Origin: Anaerolineales bacterium
GTDB lineage: Bacteria; Chloroflexota; Anaerolineae; Anaerolineales; DRMV01
Length of the DNA stretch: 19,355 bases
Direction of reading: 5' to 3'
Assembly (NCBI GenBank): GCA_015484985.1
Contig: WFUL01000133.1
Location: forward strand, 1-19,355
The notes below the pieces were generated by a model. That model was not told where the DNA came from. It saw only the letters and a list, made by a program, of their open reading frames with translations, and did no database searches. Both the position numbers and the translations under genes were made by a program. Each line of letters starts with the position of its first letter. Positions within the stretch are counted from its first letter, which is position 1. This document shows positions 6,573 through 15,358 of this stretch, one piece after another.

Positions 6573-7990
6573 CCACGGTCGCGATTATCGGCGGCGGCAT
6601 CGGTGGGCTGAGTGCCGCCTATTTTCTCCTGGAAAAGGCCCGGAGCCAGGGCCGCCCGTTGCATTTGCACGTGCTGGAAGCCTCGAACCGCTGGGGCGGC
6701 GTCATTCGCACGGTGCGGGAAGGGGGCTTCATCGTGGAAGGCGGCCCCGACAGCATCCTCTCCTTCAAGCCCGCTGGTCTGGCCCTGTGGCGAGACCTGG
6801 GTTTGGAAGACGAAATCATGGGCACCGCGCCCGGTCGGCGGGCTTTCATTTTCTTTCGAGGTAGACTGCACCCCCTTCCCGAAGGTCTGACCCTGATGAT
6901 CCCCGCGCGGCTGGGACCCCTGTTTCGCACCTCCTTGCTCTCCTGGCGAGGGAAGCTGCGAGCCGCCTGGAATCTGGTACAGACCCACCGAACGCCCGAT
7001 GGCCAGGACGTTTCCGTGGCCGAATTCGTCACCCGTCACTTGGGCCGGGAGGTCTTCGAGCACTTGGTAGAGCCCCTGTTCGCGGGCATCTATGCAGGGG
7101 ACGCGCGAGGGCTCAGCCTGCAGGCCACGTATCCCCAGTTGCTGGAACTGGAACGGGAGCATGGCAGCCTGTTGCGCGGCCTCCTGCGTAGAGTGCACGC
7201 GGAAAAGGCCCGTCGGGCGACGGGCTCGAGTCGGCGGCCCCGGTACACGCCTTTCGTGACCCTGCGGGGCGGCCTGGGTCGCATGGTGGAAGCGCTGGTC
7301 GCAGGGCTGCAGGGCCTCGCGGACCTGCACCTGGGCATGAAGGTCACCCACCTGGAACCCCTGGACCAGGGACGCTGGCGGGTATACCTGGACGACGGCG
7401 GCGCGCTGGAGGCCCAGCACGTGGTGGTGGCCACACCTGCCCACGCGGCCGCACCCCTGGTGGAGGGGTTCGACCCCGACCTGGCCCACCTGTTGGCCGA
7501 AATTCCCTACGCGGCTTCGGTCATCGTCTCCGTGGCTTACGACCGCAAACAGGTCCCCCATCCCCTGGAGGGCTCGGGCTTCGTGGTTCCCCGGGTGGAA
7601 GGCAGGCCTTTGTTGGCCTGTTCGTGGACGTCCAGCAAGTTTCCTCACCGAGCACCAGCAGGGAAAGTGTTGCTGCGATGCTTCTTCGGTCGGGCCGGCG
7701 CGGACGAAGTGGCGTCCTGGCCGGAGGAAGACATCCTGGCCCTGACCCGACAGGAGTTGCGGGAGACCATGGGCATAACCGGGGACCCGGAACGCGTCTG
7801 GGTGTTCCGCTGGCGGCCGGCCCTACCCCAGTACACCCTGGGCCATGGCGAGCGGGTAGCGGCTATCTTCCATCGCGCGGCCATGTGGCCCGGCCTGCAC
7901 CTGACGGGCAACGCGTACCAGGGCGTAGGCATCCCGGATGTCGTGGCGGGAGCAAAACGAACAGCGGAAAATCTTCTTCTGGCATCATGA
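6569..7990 (+). CDS. hemY: Protoporphyrinogen/coproporphyrinogen oxidase HemY (PgoX/CgoX family)
   Basis: HemY is an FAD enzyme that oxidises protoporphyrinogen IX to protoporphyrin IX, or coproporphyrinogen III to coproporphyrin III, using oxygen. The 473-residue protein opens with the dinucleotide-binding motif GGGIGG (8-13) and Glu37 in HVLEASNRWGGVIRT. It continues with EGGFIVEGGPDS, VEPLFAGIYAGDARGLSLQATYP and TLRGGLGRMVEAL, and ends with the FAD-closing motif NAYQGVGIPDVVAGAKRTAENLL. There is no signal peptide. Its ATG overlaps the toxin stop codon (ATGA at 6569-6572), which predicts translational coupling to the toxin-antitoxin pair rather than to hemH. Its stop overlaps the converging membrane-protein gene by 6 bases. 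Sequence alone does not tell PgoX from CgoX activity. Confidence 0.95.
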   Translation: MTTVAIIGGGIGGLSAAYFLLEKARSQGRPLHLHVLEASNRWGGVIRTVREGGFIVEGGPDSILSFKPAGLALWRDLGLEDEIMGTAPGRRAFIFFRGRLHPLPEGLTLMIPARLGPLFRTSLLSWRGKLRAAWNLVQTHRTPDGQDVSVAEFVTRHLGREVFEHLVEPLFAGIYAGDARGLSLQATYPQLLELEREHGSLLRGLLRRVHAEKARRATGSSRRPRYTPFVTLRGGLGRMVEALVAGLQGLADLHLGMKVTHLEPLDQGRWRVYLDDGGALEAQHVVVATPAHAAAPLVEGFDPDLAHLLAEIPYAASVIVSVAYDRKQVPHPLEGSGFVVPRVEGRPLLACSWTSSKFPHRAPAGKVLLRCFFGRAGADEVASWPEEDILALTRQELRETMGITGDPERVWVFRWRPALPQYTLGHGERVAAIFHRAAMWPGLHLTGNAYQGVGIPDVVAGAKRTAENLLLAS

Positions 7991-9289
7991 GGCCAATGCT
8001 CCCTTCACCCGCTGCCACGTAGCTACGATGAAAAACAGCCAAATTGTCAGGTATACCGAGCCCAAAAACAGAGCAACCACGCGATATGGCGCAGCGATAT
8101 AGACAATAGCCCGAGTCCAGAGGTATCCGCTCAGAAGCAACGGCAAAAGCCAAAACCAAAGGAAAGCAAGAGGGCCTTTTCGCTCTGCGAACCAGCGGGA
8201 TAGCACGAATCCCGGTAGAAAGAGATACAGACGATATTGGGGCCAGGCAAAGGGTGTGAGCAGCGTAGCCAGGGCGAGCCATATGCCTTCGGCCCACCCT
8301 GGTTCACGAAGCCACGGGCGGGCGTGCTTCCAAGTCCAAAACGTCACCCCGAAAAGGGAAATCCCTATCCCCACGACTAAGACGTCCACCGGTCCATGGA
8401 CGTCCAGGATGGGTTGCGTCTTCCCGGTAGGCGGGCCTATCCATGCGAAAAGCCACCCTAAAAGCGAACCACTGAAGGCCAGGAAGCGAGCGCTGGTGCG
8501 TTGCATATATACCTCAAAGTGCTGTATGAAGAAGGCGAGTCCCTGGCCCCCAACGGCCAAGAGGGCGACAACGAAGGCCTGTCCGAGACCCAAAAGCAAC
8601 CCCAAAATCCCAGACCGCGGCTTCTCCCACACCAAGGGCAAGGCACCTAAGAGCAAGAACGGCTTAAAGGCCGTAACCCAGCCCCACAGATAACCACTGG
8701 CGGCCCACCGTCCACGATAGCGCAGCACCAACGCGGCGACCATCAAACCTGCCAGATAGCCGTCCACATTTCCCAGATAAATCGCCTCCCAAAAGGGAGG
8801 AAACAGGAAGAAGAGCACGCGGATACACCAGGGGGAAACGTTGAGGATGCGGGCCATGTGTCCAGCCATCCACCACCAAAGGAGCACCATCCCTGCCTGC
8901 CACACCAAAAGGGCGGGCGTCGGAGGAAGCCAGGCCAAGATACGCATCCAGGGAAGCATCAAAGGCTGGTAGGGGAGGAAGGGAATGATGCCGTACATCC
9001 ACAATGGCCAATCCAGACCCACCCCTTCCGGCCATAGCGCATAAGTGGCCGTCCCTCCCTGCCGAACCCAAACCCCCAGCATGTAGTGTTGGAAGAAATC
9101 CAAGGCTTGCTTGGGAAACAGCTGAACCATTTCCCACAGCCAGAGGACATCTTCACCCAAAAGAAGACCGATAAACAAAGCGAGCCAAACAAACCACAAC
9201 GGGCGGGGTTTCCAAAGAGGAGAAGGACACCCTTTGGTTGTAGTCGTGTTTTGTGCCTCCGGAAGCAAAGCATTCGCGGGAAGACTCAT
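7985..9289 (-). CDS. Polytopic membrane protein, GT87-like glycosyltransferase
   Basis: This 434-residue protein is hydrophobic along most of its length, with about 9-11 predicted membrane spans. The segment FWEAIYLGNVDGYLAGLMVAALVLRY... followed by WGWVTAFKPFLLLGALPLVW resembles the G-x-[VI]-[ND] and K-P core of GT87 (DUF2029) enzymes. Those transfer mannose or similar sugars from a polyprenyl-phosphate donor to lipids or glycans on the outer face of the membrane. The start ATG overlaps the stop of the upstream gene in ATGA (9286-9289), so the two are translated together and probably act in one glycan or lipoglycan pathway. The 3' end overlaps hemY tail to tail by 6 bases. The substrate is unknown. 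Confidence 0.7.
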   Translation of the reverse strand: MSLPANALLPEAQNTTTTKGCPSPLWKPRPLWFVWLALFIGLLLGEDVLWLWEMVQLFPKQALDFFQHYMLGVWVRQGGTATYALWPEGVGLDWPLWMYGIIPFLPYQPLMLPWMRILAWLPPTPALLVWQAGMVLLWWWMAGHMARILNVSPWCIRVLFFLFPPFWEAIYLGNVDGYLAGLMVAALVLRYRGRWAASGYLWGWVTAFKPFLLLGALPLVWEKPRSGILGLLLGLGQAFVVALLAVGGQGLAFFIQHFEVYMQRTSARFLAFSGSLLGWLFAWIGPPTGKTQPILDVHGPVDVLVVGIGISLFGVTFWTWKHARPWLREPGWAEGIWLALATLLTPFAWPQYRLYLFLPGFVLSRWFAERKGPLAFLWFWLLPLLLSGYLWTRAIVYIAAPYRVVALFLGSVYLTIWLFFIVATWQRVKGALAS

Positions 9290-11343
9290 GGCGCGTATTC
9301 GTTCCTATCCCGCAGGCAGGGGAGTTGAATCAACGTGACATCTCGGTCTCGATAGACGACTCGACCGCAACGCGGCAGAATACGGTCTTGGAGAAAGGCG
9401 TAACTTTGTTGGAAGAGACCGCCGGGGTCGTGTTCCAGCAGCCACCGAATGCTATTGTGGTGCAACCACAGATAGGTTATCCCTTCTGCCCTCAACCTTC
9501 CCAAAACCGTGTCCACCTCAAATCCACCAAGATAAGCCCACCGCGTCCACGTGAACTGGTCGGCCTCTGGGTAGCATTGGGGTGGACAGTAGTAGTGCCG
9601 GGCGTCGCCTATCAGGAGTACCCGGTCCTTCTCTCCAAAGTGGCTTTTGATATATTGCCAGGCCTGATACCCATCCAGTTGCCGTTCCAGAAAGTGCACC
9701 TGACTCTCCCTCCCCAAGGCCACCTTCCAGGGGCGAAGACTCCAAAAGATCAGAAAGTGTAACAAGGTACCCAACAACAATAACAACGCGGTAACCAATC
9801 CCCCCACGCGCACGAGCAGTCGCGGGAACACCCGAGGCCAAAACCACCCCTGATAGACAATTTGAGCCAGAGCGACACCTCCAAGACCCCAAATTGCCAG
9901 AAGGAAACGAGGGCGGGGAGGCCCCAGCAACCACGCCAACGTGCGCAAACCCACCATCACAGGAATCTCTTCCCCTTTTCGGGGAAAAGACGGAACGAAG
10001 AGAAAAAGCAAGATGGGCAAAGCCAGAGGTGGTGCGATGTATCCCAATGCTTGCGGTTGGAACAGCAGCCATAAAGGGAAAACCAGTCGTCTCCATCCTG
10101 CGACCTGATTGGTCAGGGTATAGTCCGAAAATAATTGGAGCCGCAGGGTGGTCTCAGGGTCACCCACCACCCCCAAGGGAAATACAGGCGTTCCGAACCA
10201 GAGCCAGTTCTTGAGATACCATGGGGTCATCAGGGCCAGGGCCAGCAGGCCGTATCCGGCTAGCAGGCGCAACCGGCGGGACAGCCCCTCTGGGAATCCC
10301 ATCCACAACCAGACCACACCCACGGTGGTCAACACGGGCAGCGCGGCCTGTTTGGTGCTGACCGCAAGGCCGGCCCACAAGGCGGAGGCCCAAAACCATC
10401 GCATCTCCCGTTCCTGGAGCGCTCTCAGAAGACCACTGTAGGCCATCAACTCCAGCATGGCCGTAGCCACATCAATCAGGGCGCTGGGCGCCAGGGTGAT
10501 CAGGAAACTCGGCATAGTGAGGACAAAAGCCGGGGCCAGCCAGGCCCATGGGCCTGCCTCTTGACGGGCCATCTGATAGAGGAGCATGAGGAAGGCAACA
10601 CCGAAGGTCCAGTGGAGCATCCGGGGAACCACATCGCTGCCCAGGGCCATAGGCAGGGCGTATAGCATGTTCACCGCAAAGGCATAATTGGCGGGCCAGT
10701 TGTTCCACTCGGGATAAATGCGACCGGCCTCCAGGAACAGCCGCGGAGCCTGCAGGTGATACCACAAGGCATCGTACATCCACGGCGGGGTGAGGGTCGA
10801 CAGGAAGGAACCGCCCAACATCAAGGCCACCAAGCTCCACCCCAGTTTCGTCCCCCAAGGTGCTTCGTGCCATCGGCGCCCAAGCCCGCGTACCCAACGG
10901 CCCGTCTCCCAGGCCACTTCGTGTATTTCCCGATGCCATCCCAGGGTCAGGAGCAAAAGGAGGGCGGCCAGCAGGGTTCGGTGGAAAAGGCCCAGGAGTC
11001 CCAAAGCGTACACCGGATAGCCCAGGAGCGTCAAGCCGGTCGGTAGGGCCCACAACAGGGCTTCTACCGAAGACCTCCAGGGAAGGCTGAAGAAACGCAG
11101 AGCCCAACGTCCTAAAGCCGTTCCCACGAGAAGCAAGTATCCCCAAATTGCCAGGGCCAAGCCTGTATAGGTTAGAGCGGGAAATCCCGTAACGGAGGAA
11201 GGATGGGGCGGCAAGGGCTGGGACAAACCGGCTCCGAGAACAACAAGCGCCCAAAGGACCGGCCACCAACAGCGCCAACAAACCCAATTCCTGCCCTCTT
11301 CTCGGATATATCGTCGAATACCAACGAATAACATAGATGGCAT
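9286..11343 (-). CDS. Polytopic membrane protein, GT39/ArnT-like glycosyltransferase
   Basis: This 685-residue protein has about 12 predicted membrane spans and a soluble C-terminal part of roughly 130 residues (EKDRVLLIGDARHYYCPP...). After a non-conserved N-terminal third, the sequence TLTPPWMYDALWYHLQAP places an aspartate (Asp191) and a tyrosine-histidine pair in the first extracytoplasmic loop. That is as in GT-C enzymes using polyprenyl-phosphate sugars. TKQAALP and TPWYLKNWLWFGTPVFPL are further hallmarks of this group. The start at 11343 has no spaced ribosome site, whereas AAGG about 9 bases before the ATG at 11334 (fourth residue) does, so the protein may start there. The 102 bases between it and the permease gene hold AT-rich tracts that could include its promoter (TAAAAT on the - strand), but no clear -35. 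The exact reaction is unknown. Confidence 0.7.
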   Translation of the reverse strand: MPSMLFVGIRRYIREEGRNWVCWRCWWPVLWALVVLGAGLSQPLPPHPSSVTGFPALTYTGLALAIWGYLLLVGTALGRWALRFFSLPWRSSVEALLWALPTGLTLLGYPVYALGLLGLFHRTLLAALLLLLTLGWHREIHEVAWETGRWVRGLGRRWHEAPWGTKLGWSLVALMLGGSFLSTLTPPWMYDALWYHLQAPRLFLEAGRIYPEWNNWPANYAFAVNMLYALPMALGSDVVPRMLHWTFGVAFLMLLYQMARQEAGPWAWLAPAFVLTMPSFLITLAPSALIDVATAMLELMAYSGLLRALQEREMRWFWASALWAGLAVSTKQAALPVLTTVGVVWLWMGFPEGLSRRLRLLAGYGLLALALMTPWYLKNWLWFGTPVFPLGVVGDPETTLRLQLFSDYTLTNQVAGWRRLVFPLWLLFQPQALGYIAPPLALPILLFLFVPSFPRKGEEIPVMVGLRTLAWLLGPPRPRFLLAIWGLGGVALAQIVYQGWFWPRVFPRLLVRVGGLVTALLLLLGTLLHFLIFWSLRPWKVALGRESQVHFLERQLDGYQAWQYIKSHFGEKDRVLLIGDARHYYCPPQCYPEADQFTWTRWAYLGGFEVDTVLGRLRAEGITYLWLHHNSIRWLLEHDPGGLFQQSYAFLQDRILPRCGRVVYRDRDVTLIQLPCLRDRNEYAP

Positions 11344-11445
11344 CCTTGGCTAGGAATGAACGCCATGGTGGTCTTTCGCTTTCATTTTACACGGTCAAGC
11401 CTAACCGAAGAAGGGAATATTATTTTCTTTCTGTGAAGAGTCCCC

Positions 11446-13764
11446 TCACTCCTCCCGCAACACCTCCACCACGGGCAGCCGGGCCGCGCGGTGGGCCGGG
11501 AGCAACGCGGCCAGCACTGCCACCGCCACCAACGCGCCTGCGGGGGCCACCAGCCGCAGCGGGGGGATGGGCACCCAGATCGGACCCAGGCCCACCCACA
11601 TGCCCAGGAACGCGAACAGGCGGCGGGTCGCCCACACGCCCAGGGGCACGCCCGGCAGGTAGGCTACCACCGCCAGGGCCACGGCCCCGCTCACCAAAGC
11701 CAGCCGTATTTGCCCCGGGGTCATGCCCAAGGCCTTGAGGATGGCGAAGGTGCGCCGCTCCTCGTACACGTTCAGGCTCAGCCCCGCGAACAGCCCCAGC
11801 CCGGCCATCCCGGCCAGCAGGGCCGAGAGCGCGGTCACCGTGGCGTTCAGCATCGCGCCCACATCGGGGCCTTCGGAGGTGCGGAAGGTCTCTTTCACCA
11901 CCTGCCCCCGCAGCGTCTTGCCCAGGCGTTGCTGCAACCCCGCGATGAAGGCCCTGGGGTCCGCGCCGGGTTGCAGTTGCACCCAGTAGGTGAAGCCGAA
12001 ATCCACGCCCAAAAGCCCGCCGGGCAGCAGCATCATCCGGCCCAGGTTGTCCGAATCCCGGTACAGGCCCACGATGCGCAGGGTATGGGTCTCCCCCGCG
12101 CCGGACACGAACACCTGGATGGTATCGCCCAGGCGCCATCCTTTCTTGCGGGCCAGGGTGTAGGTCACCGCGACCTCGTCGGTGCTTTTGGGGACCCGGC
12201 CCTCGATGAGCATGGCGGAAAACAGGCCCACGTCCCCGCCGATGAAGCGGGGGTACATGTCCTCCGTCTCCCCGGGCAGGCGCACAGGAGGCCGAGATTC
12301 CCAGGCGAAACGCACCACCCGGGGGTCTTCCTGCAACACGCGGGCCAGTTGTTGCGCCTGGTCCCTGCTCGCGGCCCGCAGGGCCACATCGGCCGGCGGC
12401 ACCAGGCCCAGCCGGGAGGGGTCTTCCACCGCGGCCTGCACGATGGTGTACATCGCCAGGGCCACCACCAAAGCCATGGTGACCACCACCATCCCCGCGA
12501 GGGTAAGCAGGGTGCGGGAGGGCACGGCCAGCAAATCGGTCAGGCCGTGGGCCAGGGGGAAGGGGATGCGGAGCAGACGCACCCGTCGCCGACGGGGCGG
12601 GAGCATCCCCATCCGCAACACGGTCACGGTATCCATCCTGCCGAGGCTGCGCAGGGGCCACGCGGTGGCCAGCCCCACCACCAGGAGCAGGGCCATCAGC
12701 GCCGCGGCCAGCATCCCCGCGGAAGGAAGCACCGGCCCGGCCGCGTAGCGCTGGCTCAGACCCGCGAGCAACCGCGCCGCGGTCAGCAGGCCCACGGCTT
12801 CCCCCGCCAGGCCCGCGGTCAGGGCCAGGAGTAGGTTTTCCCCCAGGTAGATGCCGGCGATCTGGCCGTTGGTGAAGCCCACGGCCCGCAACAGCCCGAT
12901 ACGCCGGGCCTGCAGCCGGATGGCCGCGGCCACATGGTTCACCGTGAGGAACCCGGCCAGGAACCCGGCCATGACCGCGAAGGCCAGCATGAGCACGGCC
13001 TGGATGCGGGTGTCGAACCCCACCACATCCCGGATACGGAGCCAGGTGCTGCCGCTCACCGCGCCCGGCGGGAACGCGGCCAGAATCTCCTTCAGCACGT
13101 CCTTGGCCCGCTGGGGATGGCGTATCCGCACGGCCAGGTCCCAGGATTCGGGCAGTACGCCCTGCTTTTCCAGGGACTGGGCCAGGGTCCCCGGCCCCAG
13201 GTAGACCCGTGGGGGGTTGCAATTGGGGTAGGCGCAGGTTTCCGAAGTGATGAAGGTGCCCACGACCCGCAGAGTGGAAAGCCGCTTCCCCGAAGCCAGT
13301 TGCACCATATCGCCCACGTGGAGGCCCAGTTCCCAGGCCAGGTTGGCGTCCAGGTAGATTTCGTCGGAGCGGGCCCGAGGCTCCCGGCCTTCCACCAGCA
13401 GCAGGCGGTTCACCTTGGCGTCGGGCACCAGGTCCCGGACGACCACCGTGGCCTTTTGCCCCGTGGGGGAAAGCAGGGTCATGTACACGGTGGCCATGGG
13501 CGGCGAGACCACGGTCACCTCGGGGTGGCTTTGGAGCCTGGCGAGCGCGTCTTCCACCCTGGCTTTTCCGGGGAACAGGGACAGCCAGATGTGGGCACCC
13601 TGGGTCGCGGTCATGAGCCGGTCGTAGAGATGGAACCCGGCCGTATACGCGGCCAGCCCTAAGGTCAGGAGCAGGGCCGCGGCTGCGAGCACCAGGAAGA
13701 GCAAAGCCCGTTGGGCCTTCCGGTCCCGCAAATTCGCCCGAATCTGCCGCAAGAGCGCGTGCAT
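11446..13764 (-). CDS. ABC transporter permease with two FtsX domains (MacB/LolC-like)
   Basis: This is a 772-residue membrane component of a type VII (MacB/LolCDE-like) ABC system, which extrudes peptides, lipids or lipoproteins or transmits force across the membrane. An N-terminal span (about 21-43) leads to a large extracytoplasmic domain. The first FtsX domain (about 240-370) has the coupling region ARRIGLLRAVGFTNGQIAGIY. A further span near 425 begins a second extracytoplasmic domain, and a second FtsX domain (about 635-772) has the parallel motif EERRTFAILKALGMTPGQIRLAL and ends ARLPVVEVLREE. The duplication in one chain suggests that one polypeptide provides both halves. The ATG has GGAGGTG upstream. 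It follows the ATPase gene by 97 bases, a gap filled with short repeats. The substrate is unknown. Confidence 0.88.
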   Translation of the reverse strand: MHALLRQIRANLRDRKAQRALLFLVLAAAALLLTLGLAAYTAGFHLYDRLMTATQGAHIWLSLFPGKARVEDALARLQSHPEVTVVSPPMATVYMTLLSPTGQKATVVVRDLVPDAKVNRLLLVEGREPRARSDEIYLDANLAWELGLHVGDMVQLASGKRLSTLRVVGTFITSETCAYPNCNPPRVYLGPGTLAQSLEKQGVLPESWDLAVRIRHPQRAKDVLKEILAAFPPGAVSGSTWLRIRDVVGFDTRIQAVLMLAFAVMAGFLAGFLTVNHVAAAIRLQARRIGLLRAVGFTNGQIAGIYLGENLLLALTAGLAGEAVGLLTAARLLAGLSQRYAAGPVLPSAGMLAAALMALLLVVGLATAWPLRSLGRMDTVTVLRMGMLPPRRRRVRLLRIPFPLAHGLTDLLAVPSRTLLTLAGMVVVTMALVVALAMYTIVQAAVEDPSRLGLVPPADVALRAASRDQAQQLARVLQEDPRVVRFAWESRPPVRLPGETEDMYPRFIGGDVGLFSAMLIEGRVPKSTDEVAVTYTLARKKGWRLGDTIQVFVSGAGETHTLRIVGLYRDSDNLGRMMLLPGGLLGVDFGFTYWVQLQPGADPRAFIAGLQQRLGKTLRGQVVKETFRTSEGPDVGAMLNATVTALSALLAGMAGLGLFAGLSLNVYEERRTFAILKALGMTPGQIRLALVSGAVALAVVAYLPGVPLGVWATRRLFAFLGMWVGLGPIWVPIPPLRLVAPAGALVAVAVLAALLPAHRAARLPVVEVLREE

Positions 13765-13780
13765 GAGGCACCTCCGAGTG

Positions 13781-13857
13781 GACAGCAGTCAGCAGCCATT
13801 CGCCGTTGGCCGTCCGTTGATTCGCATATCCGCAAATTCGCTGATTCGCTCATTCGC
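13781..13857. repeat. Short tandem repeats between ATPase and permease genes
   Basis: Two different periodicities abut. At 13781-13815 there are heptanucleotide-like units (GACAGCA, GTCAGCA, then degenerate). At 13818-13857 there are five exactly spaced 8-base units of consensus NNATTCGC (first and fourth units TGATTCGC). Together they fill almost the whole 97-base gap inside an operon. The 8-base array is a different family from the 7-base arms elsewhere in the window. Confidence 0.75.
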
Positions 13858-13861
13858 CCCT

Positions 13862-14593
13862 TCACGCTATGGCCAGCAACTCCGCCAGAATGCGGCTCGC
13901 GTCGCCCGGTTCGGGCAGGGCCATTTCGGAGACGAAGCGGCCATCCCGCATGAAGACCACCCGCCGCGCGAAACTGGCCACCTTGGGGTCGTGGGTCACC
14001 AGCACGATGGTCTGGCCCTCCTGGTGGAACTGGCGGAGCAGATTCAGAACCTCCATGCCGCTGCGGGTATCGAGATTGCCCGTGGGCTCATCGGCCAAAA
14101 GCACGGTGGGGTGATTGATGAGGGCACGCGCAATGGCCACACGCTGCTGCTCACCGCCGGAGAGATGGGCAGGGAAGGCATCTCGCTTTTCGGCCAGACC
14201 CAGGCGTTGAAGGAGACGGTCACGCTCCCGGGCTACCTCATCGGCCGCGCGTCCCGCCAGAAGCGCCGGCATATCCACATTATCCGCAACCGTCAGGTTG
14301 GGAATCAGGTTAAAGGACTGAAACACGAAGCCGATGATACGACGACGCAAGCGGGCTCGCTGGGATTCGCTCAATTGGTGCACCGGTTGCCCTTGCACAA
14401 AGACTTCCCCCTCCGTGGGCAGGTCCAAACCGGCGAGCAAATGCAACAGGGTGGATTTTCCACAACCAGAAGGCCCCATGACAGCCACAAACTCACCGGA
14501 CTCGACCTGCAAATCAATCCCCCGAAGCGCATGCACTTCTACACCATCCGAACGATACACCTTGTGCAGGTTCCGGACTTCCAGTACGGGCAT
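13862..14593 (-). CDS. ABC transporter ATPase, MacB/LolD family
   Basis: This 243-residue cytoplasmic nucleotide-binding subunit pairs with the FtsX-type permease that follows it. All motifs are intact: Walker [10 protein letters not shown] (40-48), Q-loop Gln92 in [18 protein letters not shown], signature LSGGEQQR (144-151), Walker B VLLADEP (164-170) with TGNLD, and the switch histidine His201 in VTHD. The sequence [19 protein letters not shown] is typical of the LolD/MacB branch. The start ATG at 14593 has AAAGGAGGTCC just upstream. It sits in a padR-led transcription unit, so its expression is probably controlled by PadR. Confidence 0.95.
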   Translation of the reverse strand: MPVLEVRNLHKVYRSDGVEVHALRGIDLQVESGEFVAVMGPSGCGKSTLLHLLAGLDLPTEGEVFVQGQPVHQLSESQRARLRRRIIGFVFQSFNLIPNLTVADNVDMPALLAGRAADEVARERDRLLQRLGLAEKRDAFPAHLSGGEQQRVAIARALINHPTVLLADEPTGNLDTRSGMEVLNLLRQFHQEGQTIVLVTHDPKVASFARRVVFMRDGRFVSEMALPEPGDASRILAELLAIA

Positions 14594-14679
14594 AATGGAC
14601 CTCCTTTACCCATCACCCGCGGATTCACCGAGGATGGAGAGTTCTTGACAGCGCACATGGATGGCTCCGGTGCCTGTTT

Positions 14680-14781
14680 TCAACACCAAAACGAAACCGA
14701 AACACACAAGGTCAGCAAGAAACCATATCCACCCACCATCCCCAGAATGACGAAGAATGCCCATTTGAGGGTACGGGCCAT
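14680..14781 (-). CDS. 33-residue single-span membrane peptide
   Basis: This short gene lies in the 210-base gap between padR and the ATPase gene. It begins MARTLKW, then has an uninterrupted hydrophobic stretch of about 25 residues (AFFVILGMVGG..GFLLTL) and ends SVSFWC before TGA. The ATG at 14781 is preceded by GGGGAGGTGG with a 6-base spacer, as strong as the sites of its neighbours. Nothing else in the gap has such a site. It starts 22 bases after the padR stop. I do not recognise a family. The layout fits a small membrane subunit or regulator of the adjacent exporter, or a membrane-active peptide the exporter handles; both are inference. Confidence 0.6.
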   Translation of the reverse strand: MARTLKWAFFVILGMVGGYGFLLTLCVSVSFWC

Positions 14782-14803
14782 CTTCCACCTCCCCAAGGAT
14801 CAA

Positions 14804-15358
14804 CTATGGGTTCCCGGGTACATGCCCATTCCCCGAAGGAGGATGCTCGGGAGCACAAAACGCCTCTTCACATCGATCCAGCCATTTCAAATCCGCTTCC
14901 AGGTGATAGAGGAGCCCCTCGGCCAGCAGACGGAGTTCCTCGTCTTTCTCCGAATGGGATAGCAGGGAAGTCAAATTGGCCATGGTTTGCAAAAAGGCCT
15001 GACGCTGTTTCCATATCAGGGCACATACGTCTACCATGCCACTACGACGCGCCAGGAGCAGTTTGAGAAAAAAATCCACCTTCAAACGAGCCGGGGGGAA
15101 CAAAGGGGTTTCCAACCACTGAGTCAGCACCCGACGGCCGTGCTCGGTCAGGGAATACACCTTACGGTCGGGGAGGAGTTCTTGAGGGACCGACTGGGAA
15201 ACCACCAGCCCATCCCGTTCCAGGCGGGCCAGGGTGCTGTAAATCTGGCCGATGTTGACGGGCCATGTGCCGCCCAGCATCCCTTCAAAGGCTTTTTTGA
15301 GGTCGTATCCGTGTCGCGGCTGTTCGGCCAACAGGCCCAAAAGAGCATAACGCAGCAT
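14804..15358 (-). CDS. PadR-family transcriptional repressor
   Basis: This protein has the N-terminal winged helix of PadR regulators (MLRYALLGLLAEQPRHGYDLKKAFE, then NIGQIYSTLARLERDGLV and KVYSLTEHGRRVL). A helical C-terminal domain for dimerisation follows (about 85-170). PadR proteins often respond to small toxic compounds and repress a nearby exporter, which fits the downstream ABC genes. In-frame ATGs exist at 15382, 15364 and 15358. I choose 15358 (184 residues) because CGGAG (15366-15370) lies 7 bases before it and because family members start at this MLRYALLG segment; the longer form would have its start inside the operator palindrome. The padR gene leads the operon with the 33-residue peptide, ATPase and permease genes. 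Confidence 0.9.
   Translation of the reverse strand: MLRYALLGLLAEQPRHGYDLKKAFEGMLGGTWPVNIGQIYSTLARLERDGLVVSQSVPQELLPDRKVYSLTEHGRRVLTQWLETPLFPPARLKVDFFLKLLLARRSGMVDVCALIWKQRQAFLQTMANLTSLLSHSEKDEELRLLAEGLLYHLEADLKWLDRCEEAFCAPEHPPSGNGHVPGNP

Noticed and set aside
11420..13771. A second 783-residue open frame on the - strand overlapping the whole permease gene, plus a 447-residue frame on the + strand
   Set aside because: Both are shadows caused by high GC. They are low-complexity Gly/Arg/Pro- or His/Gln-rich, have no domain-like sequence, and the permease frame has FtsX motifs and a ribosome site.
14606..14803. 65-residue - strand frame after padR starting at 14803
   Set aside because: It begins with TTG directly after the padR stop without a ribosome site. 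The overlapping 33-residue frame in another phase has a strong site and a coherent membrane segment.
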